Source of the DNA: an uncultured Oscillospiraceae bacterium
GTDB lineage: Bacteria > Bacillota > Clostridia > Oscillospirales > Acutalibacteraceae
DNA: 64,000 bases
Reading direction: 5' to 3'
Assembly (NCBI GenBank): GCA_900549825.1
Contig: URQB01000008.1
Coordinates: forward strand, 1 to 64,000
In this document: piece after piece, positions 8,692 through 16,698 of the stretch
How positions within the stretch are numbered: position 1 is the stretch's first letter
Layout: each line of letters begins with the position of its first letter
Notes under the pieces: generated by a model
What the model was told of the DNA's origin: nothing
The model's database searches: none
The model's input: only the letters and a program-made list of their open reading frames with translations
Program-made: the position numbers and the translations under genes

Positions 8692-8744
8692 GTAAACGTT
8701 TGCATGGCTGAAATCATGATAGCATAACTTTGCCGCCGGAACAA
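8692..8744 (-). promoter_or_regulatory. iol promoter with LacI/CcpA-type operator
   Basis: On the minus strand: -35 TTGTTC (8744-8739), 17-base spacer, -10 TATCAT (8721-8716), then 12 bases to the palindromic core GCAAACGTTTAC (8703-8692), which lies near the transcription start. The same 12-mer occurs at 16663-16674 before the GAPDH gene. It fits a LacI-family operator and, with one mismatch, a CcpA cre site. Confidence 0.8.
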
Positions 8745-8834
8745 GCGGAAATCACAAAAAATCCCGCAAAATTCCGGCGGCAGGGTTGATTTTATCCATA
8801 TCAGCAGACAGAAAAGACCGGCTGCTCGGCGGGC

Positions 8835-9335
8835 TTAAAACAGGCCCAGCCCTACTACGACGATAAACACCACACAGCTGGCCGTGAGCACCGTAATTTC
8901 CGCGGCAAGCCGCAGCCGTTTCTTTTCCTAAAAAGCGCCTGTCGCCTGCCGTGCATCGCTGCACCGCGTTTCCAATTGCCGCGCGGCCCGTTCGGTGTGA
9001 TTCGCGCTGTAAAAAAAGACCAGGATGCTGCCAAAGAGCGACAGGGCAAACAGAAGAGCCGTCAGCACGAGCAACGCGGTCAGGGAAAAAATTCGGTCTG
9101 CGCAGATGACACTGGCTAAGCTGAGCGCCGGTGCGAGCAGGCAGGCGAGGCAGTTTGTGCGATAGCGCAGGTAAGCTTCCTCTCAGAGGCAGAAAAAGCC
9201 CTCCCTGCACAGATCTTCTCCGCTGGTTGCCGGCAGCGCAGTCACCGCCTTTTCACCGTGCAGGAGGTCGTCCGACGTGACCCCAAGCTCCGCAGCCAGA
9301 GCGGGCAGCAGGGTGATATCTGGCATCCCGTTTCC
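8835..9335 (-). pseudogene. C-terminal part of a split XRE regulator
   Basis: Read on the minus strand, the frame at 9335 continues NGMPDITLLPALAAELGVT and then DLLHGEKAVTAL, the segment that normally follows the HTH in small XRE regulators with a membrane tail. After a stop in FFCL, further pieces in two frames (EEAYLRYRTNCLAC, then membrane stretches such as SLFGSILVFFYSAN and CVVFIVVVGLGLF) complete a two-helix tail, with at least two stops or shifts. The missing N-terminal HTH part lies at 16311-16433, on the same strand across the polyamine island. Before the insertion the regulator stood between the iol and gap/pgk promoters. It is now clearly inactive. Confidence 0.75.
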
Positions 9336-9370
9336 CTTAGTTAAAGAGATTGTTGGGTAAAAAAGATGTG

Positions 9371-9556
9371 TCAGTCGATTTTGCCTATAAAGCGATAGAA
9401 AATCTCTACTTCCTGCTCCCGGCTGCCGTCCTCGCCCTTGACCGCTTCGTGGACAAGAATTTTTTCAATCAAGGTATTCAAAAGTTCGGCGGTCCGCTCC
9501 GTAGGGTTAACGTACTGCTTCATCAGCCCTACCCACTTTTCAGCGTCAATCGCTAT
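9371..9556 (-). pseudogene. C-terminal fragment of a large serine recombinase
   Basis: The minus strand encodes AIDAEKWVGLMKQYVNP, then TAELLNTLIEKILVHEAVKG and a terminal EVEIFYRFIGKID before the stop at 9373-9371. This matches the C-terminal DUF4368-like end of large serine recombinases of clostridial transposons. About 60 codons remain; the catalytic N-terminus is absent and the frame is stopped at its upstream end. It is probably the enzyme that once inserted the island. Confidence 0.65.
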
Positions 9557-9559
9557 CTA

Positions 9560-9840
9560 TGCGGCGGCTTCCATTGCTTCGTGAAGCTGCTGGATTCAGC
9601 AGGTCGGCAAGGCTCGGTATCTTGGACTTGGAAAGTTCCTCTTTGACTTCCGAAATCCAGCCGAACAGGGATTTGATTTTCTTCTTTATATTCCAGCATG
9701 AGCCGGTTGGTCGCCTTAATCCAGCGGTTCAGCTCGCCCTTATCGGTACGGATGCCCTTTGCTTCCATCTGCCGGACAGTCGGCCCCTCATGGACGGTGG
9801 ATATCAGGTCAAGCCCCTGCCGCACATAGGGCTGTAAAAG
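9560..9840 (-). pseudogene. MobA/MobL relaxase remnant
   Basis: The minus strand reads LISTVHEGPTVRQMEAKGI and TDKGELNRWIKATN, the central part of MobA/MobL-family relaxases. It then continues in another frame as KKIKSLFGWISEVKEELSK and LADLLN, also typical of the family, so a frameshift lies near 9690. The N-terminal relaxase domain is missing. This supports a mobilisable origin of the island. Confidence 0.65.
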
Positions 9841-9950
9841 AAAGAACAGCCAGCCCGAAAGAATTTACGAACTGGCTGTATCAGCAGAGTAATGTTATTG
9901 TAGAGTTGACTGATGATTTATAATTAAAAGCTGTCGATATACTGTAAAGC

Positions 9951-9979
9951 TTGACAAAACATTTTTATCATGGTAAGAT
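9951..9979 (+). promoter_or_regulatory. Strong sigma-A promoter of the polyamine operon
   Basis: TTGACA (9951-9956), 17-base spacer and TAAGAT (9974-9979). The start point would be near 9987, about 450 bases upstream of the speA start. Confidence 0.75.
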
Positions 9980-9986
9980 TTATGTG

Positions 9987-10368
9987 ATTTTGGAAGGATA
10001 TATTTAAGAGTCTTTTCAAAGCAATTGTTCTGGACCACTCCGCCAGGGAGTTAAGGCCATGCGGACAGCCGGGTCCACTGCCGATTGGCGGCCTTTGTGC
10101 AGCCTTATTGATTGAGTTAGAAGCTCAAATTTTATAAGTTGGTTACTTTATAACCGAAATGCGCCTGTGCGCAGACTTGTGAAACGGTCAATAAGAGTAG
10201 TAAAAGTATAATTGCTATATAGACTCTGATCATCCCGTCCAATTTGGAAACCTTAATTTTTCCTCTGCTTTCTATGCTTCCTGTATGGCTACCTATGTTG
10301 TGTGGTTGGATTCCACATAGCAGTCGTTTAATTGCAAGATAGGGGAAAATGAAGCTTTTTCAGATGAT
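9987..10368 (+). ncRNA. Structured leader or small RNA upstream of speA
   Basis: The region has no convincing gene but many paired elements: GGACC/GGTCC (about 10032 and 10073) enclosing ACTCC-GCCAG-GGAGT; GCC-GATT-GGC; TTATAAGT/ACTTTATAA overlapping the alternative GGTTA/TAACC; TGCGC-CTGT-GCGCA; and CTAT..GTGG/CCACATAG near 10293-10320. It lies between a strong promoter and an intrinsic terminator, so it is either a long attenuator/riboswitch-like leader or an independent RNA. I could match it to no named class (not tmRNA, RNase P, T-box, lysine or SAM-I by their core motifs). Confidence 0.45.
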
Positions 10369-10411
10369 AAACGCAAGTTGTGCATACAGCACAGCTTGCG
10401 TTTTTTGTTTT
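10369..10411 (+). terminator. Terminator/attenuator before speA
   Basis: Arms AAACGCAAG (10369-10377) and CTTGCGTTT (10395-10403) with an inner GTGC/GCAC, followed by a T-rich run to 10411. It ends only about 12 bases before the speA ribosome site AAGGAGGG. Confidence 0.8.
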
Positions 10412-10438
10412 GTGGTGACCAGAAGGAGGGAAAGAAAG

Positions 10439-11899
10439 TTGAAAATCAGTCGGACCCATCTGGATCAAAGCCGCGTACCGATCTACGAGGCTCTGGAAAA
10501 CTTTCGGAAGATGCGGGTCGTTCCCTTTGACGTGCCGGGGCACAAGCGGGGCCGCGGCAACCCGGAATTGACTGCATTTTTGGGGCAGCAGTGCGTGGGG
10601 GTGGATGTGAACAGCATGAAGCCGCTGGACAACCTGTGCCACCCTATCTCGGTGATCCGCGAGGCAGAGGAGCTGGCGGCTGACGCCTTTGGTGCGGCCC
10701 ATGCCTTTTTGATGGTGGGCGGCACCACCAGCTCTGTCCAGAGCATGGTGCTGACCGCCTGCAAGCGGGGTGATGAGATCATCCTGCCGAGAAATGTTCA
10801 CAAGAGCGTCATCAATGCGCTGGTTCTGTGCGGCGCGGTGCCGGTGTATGTAAATCCAGAGGTGGATCAGCGGCTGGGTATCTCTTTAGGTATGCAGCGG
10901 GAACAAGTGGAAAAAGCAATTGCCGAGCATCCCAATGCGGTGGCGGTTCTGGTGAATAATCCCACCTACTATGGGGTTTGCAGCGACCTGCGGGCGATTG
11001 TGCAAATGGCCCACAACGCCGGGATGCTCTGCCTGGTAGACGAGGCCCACGGCACCCACTTCTATTTTGGCGGCGGACTGCCGGTATCAGCCATGGCGGC
11101 GGGCGCTGATATGGCGTCCGTGTCCATGCACAAGAGCGGCGGCAGTCTGACCCAGTCCAGTCTGCTGCTGGTTGGACCCAACGTCCACGCCGGCTATGTG
11201 CGGCAGATCATCAACTTAACCCAGACCACCTCGGGCAGCTACCTGCTGATGTCCAGCCTGGACATCAGCCGCCGCAATCTGGCCCTCCGGGGCCGGGAGG
11301 TGTTCCACCAGGTAGCCGACATGGCCGAGTACGCCCGCCAGGAGATCAACGCGGTGGGCGGCTACTACGCCTTTGGCCGGGAGCTGCTGAACGGCAATTC
11401 GGTGTTTGATTTCGACGCCACGAAACTGAGCGTCCATACCCTGGACATCGGCCTGGCGGGCATCGAGGTATATGACATCCTGCGGGATGAATACGACATT
11501 CAAATCGAATTTGGAGATATTGGCAACATTCTGGCCTACCTCTCCATGGGGGACCGTCCCCAGGAACTGGAGCGGCTGGTCAGCGCGCTGGCCGAGATCC
11601 GGCGCCGTTATCAAAAAGACGCTGCTGGATTGCTGAGTCAGGAGTATATCGAACCGGAGGTCGTCACCAGCCCCCAGGAGGCGTTTTATGCCGAAAAGGT
11701 CAGTCTGACATTGGCTGAAAGCGAAGGACGCGTATGCAGTGAGTTTGTCATGTGCTACCCGCCCGGCATCCCCATCCTGGCTCCGGGAGAGCGCATCACT
11801 GCTGAAATACTGGAACACATTCAATATGCCAAGGAAAAGGGCTGCAGCATGACCGGTCCGGAAGATCCCGACCTGATACAAATCAATGTGCTGGCGTGA
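10439..11899 (+). CDS. speA: Arginine (Orn/Lys/Arg-family) decarboxylase
   Basis: A 486-residue, fold-type-I PLP decarboxylase. Near the N-terminus it has the family segment PIYEALENF and FDVPGHKRGRG; then MVGGTTSSVQ (cofactor phosphate), DEAHGTHFYF and the PLP-binding Lys in SMHKSGGSLTQSS (about residue 223). The length is that of the short Gram-positive form. Substrate cannot be read from sequence alone, but agmatinase two genes downstream points to arginine giving agmatine. I chose TTG at 10439 because AAGGAGGG lies 8 bases upstream; the longer frame from 10349 runs through the terminator hairpin. First gene of the polyamine operon. Confidence 0.88.
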   Translation: MKISRTHLDQSRVPIYEALENFRKMRVVPFDVPGHKRGRGNPELTAFLGQQCVGVDVNSMKPLDNLCHPISVIREAEELAADAFGAAHAFLMVGGTTSSVQSMVLTACKRGDEIILPRNVHKSVINALVLCGAVPVYVNPEVDQRLGISLGMQREQVEKAIAEHPNAVAVLVNNPTYYGVCSDLRAIVQMAHNAGMLCLVDEAHGTHFYFGGGLPVSAMAAGADMASVSMHKSGGSLTQSSLLLVGPNVHAGYVRQIINLTQTTSGSYLLMSSLDISRRNLALRGREVFHQVADMAEYARQEINAVGGYYAFGRELLNGNSVFDFDATKLSVHTLDIGLAGIEVYDILRDEYDIQIEFGDIGNILAYLSMGDRPQELERLVSALAEIRRRYQKDAAGLLSQEYIEPEVVTSPQEAFYAEKVSLTLAESEGRVCSEFVMCYPPGIPILAPGERITAEILEHIQYAKEKGCSMTGPEDPDLIQINVLA

Positions 11900-11913
11900 A
11901 AGGAGATGATGAT

Positions 11914-12768
11914 ATGGAAATGTGGTTCAGCGAATTTCATACCCCGGATGTCAAGCACAGCATCCGGATCACAAGGCATCTTTACTCCAAAAAAAGTGCC
12001 TACCAGCAGATCGACATTTTTGAAACGCCGGAGTTTGGCCGCGTTCTGACGCTGGACGGTAATGTCATGCTGACGGAACGGGACGAGTTCATCTATGACG
12101 AAATGATCACCCATGTGCCCATGGCGGTACACCCCGGCGTCACGGACATTCTTGTGATCGGTGCCGGGGACGGCGGCGTGGTGCGGGAACTGACCCGGTA
12201 CGACCGGGTAGAGCGCATCGACCTGGTGGAGATGGACCCCCAGGTGCTGGAGGCCTGCCGTACTTATCTACCCAGCAACGCCTGCCGGATGGACGATTGC
12301 CGAGTCCATATTCACTTTGAGAACGCCTTAAAATTTATCCGTCGGCGTGAAGCTGCCTATGATCTGATTATTGTGGACTCCACTGATCCCTTTGGTCCCT
12401 CGGAGGGGCTGTTTACCCGGGAATTTTACGGCAGCTGTTACAACGCCCTTCGCGCGGACGGCATCATGGTCAACCAGCAGGGCAGCCCTTTCTACGCGGA
12501 GGACGCCAGCGCCATGCAGCGCAGCCACAAACGCATCGCCAGCACTTTTCCCATCAGCCGGGTATATCAGGCCCACATTCCTACCTATGCGGCAGGATAC
12601 TGGCTGTTCGGGTTTGCCAGCAAAAAATATCACCCAATCGACGATCTGGACACGGAGGCATGGAAGGCGCTTAATCTGCACACCCGTTATTATACCCCCA
12701 GACTGCATGTGGGTGCGTTTTGGCTGCCTGCCTTTTTGGAGGAGATGTTGGAGGAGGTGGAACGATAA
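11914..12768 (+). CDS. speE: Spermidine synthase-family aminopropyltransferase
   Basis: A 284-residue class-I methyltransferase-fold aminopropyltransferase. It shows LTLDGNVMLTERDEFIYDEM, the nucleotide-binding DILVIGAGDGGVVREL, LVEMDPQVLEACR and the catalytic IVDSTDPFGPSEGLF. SpeE moves an aminopropyl group from decarboxylated AdoMet to a diamine; no SpeD (AdoMet decarboxylase) is seen in the window. With SpeA before and SpeB after it, agmatine is a possible acceptor, but that is inference. ATG 11914 follows AAAGGAGATGAT 14 bases after the speA stop; the upstream in-frame GTG overlaps speA and is less likely. Confidence 0.9.
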   Translation: MEMWFSEFHTPDVKHSIRITRHLYSKKSAYQQIDIFETPEFGRVLTLDGNVMLTERDEFIYDEMITHVPMAVHPGVTDILVIGAGDGGVVRELTRYDRVERIDLVEMDPQVLEACRTYLPSNACRMDDCRVHIHFENALKFIRRREAAYDLIIVDSTDPFGPSEGLFTREFYGSCYNALRADGIMVNQQGSPFYAEDASAMQRSHKRIASTFPISRVYQAHIPTYAAGYWLFGFASKKYHPIDDLDTEAWKALNLHTRYYTPRLHVGAFWLPAFLEEMLEEVER

Positions 12769-12770
12769 CG

Positions 12771-13628
12771 ATGCTGAAGCCCAATATTGAGACCTTTATC
12801 GGCTGTGACGCCGCTTATGAGGACGCCCGCATCGTCCTCTACGGCGCTCCCTTTGATTCCACAACCAGCTTTCGCCCCGGCGCCCGGTTCGGTCCCTCTG
12901 CCATGCGGCACGAGAGCTTTGGGTTGGAAACTTACAGCCCCTATCAGGACGCCGACCTGACCGACTGCGCCGTGTTCGACAGCGGCGATCTGGAGCTGTG
13001 CTTCGGCAGCGCCGAGGCGGCGCTGAACGATATCGAGGCCCGGGCCGCCGAAATTTTGAGCGACGGAAAGTTCCCCCTGTTGCTGGGCGGCGAGCATTTG
13101 GTCACCCTAGGCGCGGTGCGCACCGCAGTAAAAAAATATCCAGGGCTCCACATCATCCACTTCGACGCCCACGCGGATCTGCGGGACGACTATCTGGGCG
13201 CCAGGCTCAGCCACGCCTGTGTCCTGCGCCGCTGCCACGATATTCTGGGCGACGGGCGCATCCACCAGTTCTGCATCCGCAGCGGCGAGCGGGAGGAGTT
13301 CCGCTTTGCTCAGGCTCACACAGAACTTCATCCCTTCCATTTTGACGGCTTGGAGCGGACTGTCTCCGCCCTCCGAGAGCAGGGGATTCCCGTCTACTTC
13401 ACCATCGACCTGGACTGTCTGGACCCCTCCGCATTCCCCGGCACTGGCACGCCGGAGGCGGGCGGCGTCAGCTTTGTCCAGCTGCTGGAGGCCATCCGCA
13501 CCGTCTGCACCGCCAATGTGGTCGGAGCTGATGTCAATGAGCTGGCCCCAGCGTTGGACGCTAGCGGCGTCTCCACCGCCACCGCCTGCAAGGTGCTGCG
13601 GGAACTGATCCTGGCACTATACAAATAA
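12771..13628 (+). CDS. speB: Agmatinase/ureohydrolase
   Basis: A 285-residue Mn-dependent ureohydrolase. The signature metal sites are GGEHLVTLG (His), HIIHFDAHADLRDDY (Asp/His cluster) and FTIDLDCLDPSAFPGTGTPE (Asp pair), all intact. It would split agmatine to putrescine and urea or, in the alternative routes, aminopropylagmatine or carboxyaminopropylagmatine products to spermidine-type polyamines. ATG 12771 is three bases after the speE stop, with GGAGGTGG upstream; the longer frame from 12720 overlaps speE. Confidence 0.92.
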   Translation: MLKPNIETFIGCDAAYEDARIVLYGAPFDSTTSFRPGARFGPSAMRHESFGLETYSPYQDADLTDCAVFDSGDLELCFGSAEAALNDIEARAAEILSDGKFPLLLGGEHLVTLGAVRTAVKKYPGLHIIHFDAHADLRDDYLGARLSHACVLRRCHDILGDGRIHQFCIRSGEREEFRFAQAHTELHPFHFDGLERTVSALREQGIPVYFTIDLDCLDPSAFPGTGTPEAGGVSFVQLLEAIRTVCTANVVGADVNELAPALDASGVSTATACKVLRELILALYK

Positions 13629-13655
13629 AATTCTTGATAAAAGGAGAGTACAACA

Positions 13656-14915
13656 ATGAGCAAGGTTCTTGTCATCGGCTGCGGCGGTGTTGCGTCCGTC
13701 GCCATCCACAAATGCTGTCAGGTAAGTGAGGTCTTTACGGAGCTGTGCATTGCAAGCCGCACGAAATCCAAGTGCGATAAACTGGCGGCTGAACTGGCCC
13801 CCAAGACTGCAACGAAAATCACCACCGCCCAGGTAGATGCGGACGATGTGCAGCAGGTCATCGACCTGATCAATTCCTACAAACCCGACCTGGTCATGAA
13901 CATTGCCCTGCCCTATCAGGACCTGACCATCATGGACGCCTGCTTGGCCTGCGGCGTCAACTATATGGACACCGCCAACTATGAGCCGGAGGACACCGAC
14001 GATCCGGAGTGGCGCGCCATCTATGAGAAGCGCTGTAAGGAAGCAGGCTTCTCTGCCTACTTCGATTACAGTTGGCAATGGGCCTACCGCAAAAAGTTCG
14101 AGGATGCTGGCCTGACTGCATTGTTAGGCTGCGGTTTTGACCCCGGCGTGACCCAGGCATACTGTGCCTATGCCAAGAAGCATGAGTTCGATTCCATCGA
14201 CACCATTGACATTCTGGACTGCAACGGCGGCGATCACGGCTATGCCTTCGCCACCAATTTCAACCCCGAGGTCAATCTGCGGGAAGTATCCGCCCCCGGC
14301 AGCTACTGGGAGGATGGCCACTGGGTAGAGATTTCGCCCATGAGCATCAAGCGGGAGTATGAGTTTGACCAGGTGGGCCACAAGGACATGTACCTGCTCC
14401 ACCACGAGGAGATCGAGAGTCTGGCGCTGAATATCCCGGAGGTAAAGCGTATCCGTTTCTTTATGACCTTCGGCCAGAGCTATCTGGATCATATGCGCTG
14501 TCTGGAGGATGTGGGGATGCTGTCCACCAGCCCCATCGAATTTGAGGGACAGCAGATCGTTCCCATCAAGTTCCTGAAAGCGCTGTTGCCCGATCCCGCC
14601 AGCCTGGGTCCCCGCACCAGGGGCAAAACCAACATCGGCTGCATCTTCACCGGGAAAAAGGATGGCAAGGAAAAGACCTACTACATCTACAATGTCTGCG
14701 ACCACCAGGAATGCTACCGTGAGGTGGGAAGCCAGGCCATCAGCTACACCACCGGCGTTCCCGCCATGTGCGGTGCCCTGATGCTGCTGACCGGCAAGTG
14801 GAACAAGCCTGGCGTCTATACTGTGGAGGAGTTCGATCCCGACCCCTTCCTGGACACGCTGGACAAATACGGCCTGCCCAGAAGCGAGAGCCGGACACCG
14901 GTTCTGGTGGACTGA
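13656..14915 (+). CDS. Carboxynorspermidine/carboxyspermidine dehydrogenase (saccharopine dehydrogenase-like)
   Basis: A 419-residue oxidoreductase with an N-terminal Rossmann motif VLVIGCGGVASVAIHKC and the family segments MNIALPYQDLTIMDAC, NYMDTANYEP and GCGFDPGVTQAYCAYA. Members condense aspartate semialdehyde with a diamine such as putrescine, reducing the imine to carboxyspermidine; related enzymes use agmatine. The neighbouring decarboxylase gene overlaps the stop (TGATG), a common pair arrangement. It has a GGAGAG ribosome site. It is distinguished from lysine-pathway saccharopine dehydrogenases mainly by context. Confidence 0.9.
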   Translation: MSKVLVIGCGGVASVAIHKCCQVSEVFTELCIASRTKSKCDKLAAELAPKTATKITTAQVDADDVQQVIDLINSYKPDLVMNIALPYQDLTIMDACLACGVNYMDTANYEPEDTDDPEWRAIYEKRCKEAGFSAYFDYSWQWAYRKKFEDAGLTALLGCGFDPGVTQAYCAYAKKHEFDSIDTIDILDCNGGDHGYAFATNFNPEVNLREVSAPGSYWEDGHWVEISPMSIKREYEFDQVGHKDMYLLHHEEIESLALNIPEVKRIRFFMTFGQSYLDHMRCLEDVGMLSTSPIEFEGQQIVPIKFLKALLPDPASLGPRTRGKTNIGCIFTGKKDGKEKTYYIYNVCDHQECYREVGSQAISYTTGVPAMCGALMLLTGKWNKPGVYTVEEFDPDPFLDTLDKYGLPRSESRTPVLVD

Positions 14916-16126
14916 TGGCCGCGCCGCAAGACGCCCGCCCGTCCTTTGCGGGGCTGGGCGGGCAGTCCCCGGAGGGGCTGTTTGGTTCGCTGCCCACGCC
15001 ATGCTATATTCTGGACGAGGCTGCCTTACGCCGCAACGGCAAAATTCTGGCAGGGGTGGCCCAGCGTACCGGCTGCAAGATCCTGCTGGCGCAGAAAGCC
15101 TTTTCCAACTATGATCTTTACCCGATCCTGGCCCCCTGTCTGGCCGGCACGGAGGCCAGCGGTCTATATGAAGCCCGCTTGGGAGCCGAGGCGATGCCGG
15201 GAAAAGAGGTTCATGTATTCTGCGGAGCATACCGGGACGAGGAATTTGAAGAACTGCTGCGTTATGCTGACCACATTGTGTTCAACTCCCCCCGCCAGCT
15301 TGAGAAGTTCGGACCGGAGGCAAAGCGGGCCGGGAAAAGCGTGGGCCTGCGCATCAACCCGGAGCGTTCCACCCAGGAGGGGCACGCCATCTACGACCCC
15401 TGCGCCCCCGGCAGCCGCCTGGGTACTACCCGTGTCCAATGGGATGAGAAGATGACACCGGAGCTGATTGACCTATTGGACGGGCTGCACTTCCATACGC
15501 TGTGTGAGCAGGACGCCGACGCGCTGGAGATGACGCTGGATGCAGTTGAAAAACGCTTTGGGGACATCCTGCCCCACATGAAGTGGCTTAATTTTGGTGG
15601 CGGACACCACATCACCCGCCCTGGCTACGACATCCCCCGGCTGGAGCGGTGCGTCTGCGGGGCGCGGGAGCGCTGGGGGGTGCAGGTATATCTGGAGCCG
15701 GGCGAGGCTTGCGCTCTGAACGCGGGGTATCTGGCTTGCCGGGTGCTGGATGTGGTGGAAAACGGGAAAACCCGCGTCGCCATCCTGGACGCCAGCGCCG
15801 CCTGCCATATGCCGGACGTGCTGGAAATGCCCTACCGCCCGCCCCTGTACAGCGCGGACGAGCCCGGGAAACTGTCCCATACCTTCCGTCTGGGCGGGCC
15901 CACCTGTCTGGCAGGAGATGTGATCGGAGACTATAGCTTCAGCGCGCCTCTTCAAGAGGGCGACCTGCTGCTGTTTGGCGACATGGCCATCTACACTACT
16001 TGCAAGAACAATACCTTTAATGGGATGCCGCTGCCCAGCATTTTTGTCTTACATGCCGATGGACGGCTAAAATGTCTGCGAACATTTGGATATGCGGATT
16101 TCAGGTGCCGTTTGGGTAGCAAATAA
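14915..16126 (+). CDS. nspC: Carboxynorspermidine/carboxyspermidine decarboxylase
   Basis: A 403-residue alanine-racemase-fold PLP decarboxylase that removes CO2 from carboxy(nor)spermidine to give spermidine-type triamines. Motifs: PTPCYILDEAAL at the N-terminus, the PLP Lys in ILLAQKAFSNY, HFHTLCEQ, WLNFGGGHHITRPGYD, LEPGEACALNAGYL and the C-terminal FGDMAIYTTCKNNTFNGMPL with the partner-site Cys/Asp. The ATG at 14915 overlaps the preceding TGA (TGATG), implying translational coupling; the longer frame from 14768 lies inside the upstream gene. Last gene of the polyamine operon. Confidence 0.92.
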   Translation: MAAPQDARPSFAGLGGQSPEGLFGSLPTPCYILDEAALRRNGKILAGVAQRTGCKILLAQKAFSNYDLYPILAPCLAGTEASGLYEARLGAEAMPGKEVHVFCGAYRDEEFEELLRYADHIVFNSPRQLEKFGPEAKRAGKSVGLRINPERSTQEGHAIYDPCAPGSRLGTTRVQWDEKMTPELIDLLDGLHFHTLCEQDADALEMTLDAVEKRFGDILPHMKWLNFGGGHHITRPGYDIPRLERCVCGARERWGVQVYLEPGEACALNAGYLACRVLDVVENGKTRVAILDASAACHMPDVLEMPYRPPLYSADEPGKLSHTFRLGGPTCLAGDVIGDYSFSAPLQEGDLLLFGDMAIYTTCKNNTFNGMPLPSIFVLHADGRLKCLRTFGYADFRCRLGSK

Positions 16127-16310
16127 AGCTTAAAACGCTATATTATCATATCTGATAAAAACTAAAAGATCTGGAAAGTGTTTGTGAAACAGACAGAAAC
16201 ATTATCCGGCTCTTTTTATACTGTACAATGTAACTCGTATCATTGTTATAGCAAGTAATATATAAGCGTGAGGTGATATACTTGGCGCGATATCGTTATC
16301 TATGGGACAC
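16127..16310. other. Right end of the island
   Basis: This A+T-rich stretch has no supported gene. A short TTG-started frame at 16281 with a GAGGTGATATAC site runs across the junction and would be a truncated ORF. I see no clear terminator for the polyamine operon. Confidence 0.35.
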
Positions 16311-16433
16311 TCCGCATTCCCATTTGGAGACGGTTTTGTTGCTGATGCTGAGCCGGTCCGCAAGCTCCTGCTGCGTCAGCCCCTTCTTTTTGCACAGCGA
16401 AGCGATAAAGCTGCCGGTTTTCTTCTGATCCAT
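16311..16433 (-). pseudogene. N-terminal HTH part of the split XRE regulator
   Basis: From ATG at 16433 (minus strand) the frame reads MDQKKTGSFIASLCKKKGLT then QQELADRLSISNKTVSKWEC, a full XRE helix-turn-helix. It is cut at WECG, after which the island adds only a few foreign codons before a stop. The rest of the gene lies at 8835-9335. Regulators of this type often act on neighbouring genes, so the loss may affect control of the iol or gap/pgk unit. Confidence 0.8.
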
Positions 16434-16627
16434 TCCAATGGCCTCCCGTCTGATTTGATACCGCTTCATTGTACCAGACAGTATATTTTGAAACAATCCA
16501 CGGCTATGCGAAACCGAGTCTGCGCAGCGTGAACCGGTGTCAAACTCAAAAAGAAGGGCTATAGAACTAAAAAGAGCTTTGCCGGTTTCCGGAGCTGCGC
16601 TGGATGGAAATTATTTGAAATCCTTGC

Positions 16628-16674
16628 TTGTCAACGTCCTGCGCTTGTGCTATCATATTGGCGCAAACGTTTAC
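16628..16674 (+). promoter_or_regulatory. gap/pgk promoter with the same operator as iol
   Basis: -35 TTGTCA (16628-16633), 17-base spacer, -10 TATCAT (16651-16656), then after 6 bases the palindromic core GCAAACGTTTAC (16663-16674), identical to the iol site. Its place at the start point fits repression. Confidence 0.82.
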
Positions 16675-16698
16675 ATATCTAAAGGAGGCGTTTTTCTC

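Larger units (their letters stand above)
9336..16310. mobile_element. Inserted island with polyamine genes, splits an XRE gene
   Basis: The left flank ends GTTTCC (to 9335) and the right flank begins TCCGCATTCCC (16311). Joining CCGTTTCC to GCATTCCC restores, on the minus strand, the unbroken protein SKWECGNGMPDI; TCC is present at both junctions and may be the crossover core. At the left end are remains of a large serine recombinase and a MobA/MobL relaxase; the rest is the polyamine operon. Serine-recombinase elements typically leave only a few bases of duplication, which fits. The transfer genes are lost, so it should no longer move by itself. Confidence 0.8.

Noticed and set aside
8752..9210. 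A 152-codon minus-strand frame
   Set aside because: It is a shifted frame over the decayed XRE regulator tail, without homology of its own.
9987..10368. tmRNA, RNase P RNA, T-box, SAM-I or lysine riboswitch in the speA leader
   Set aside because: None of their conserved core strings is present; only a general structured leader can be claimed.
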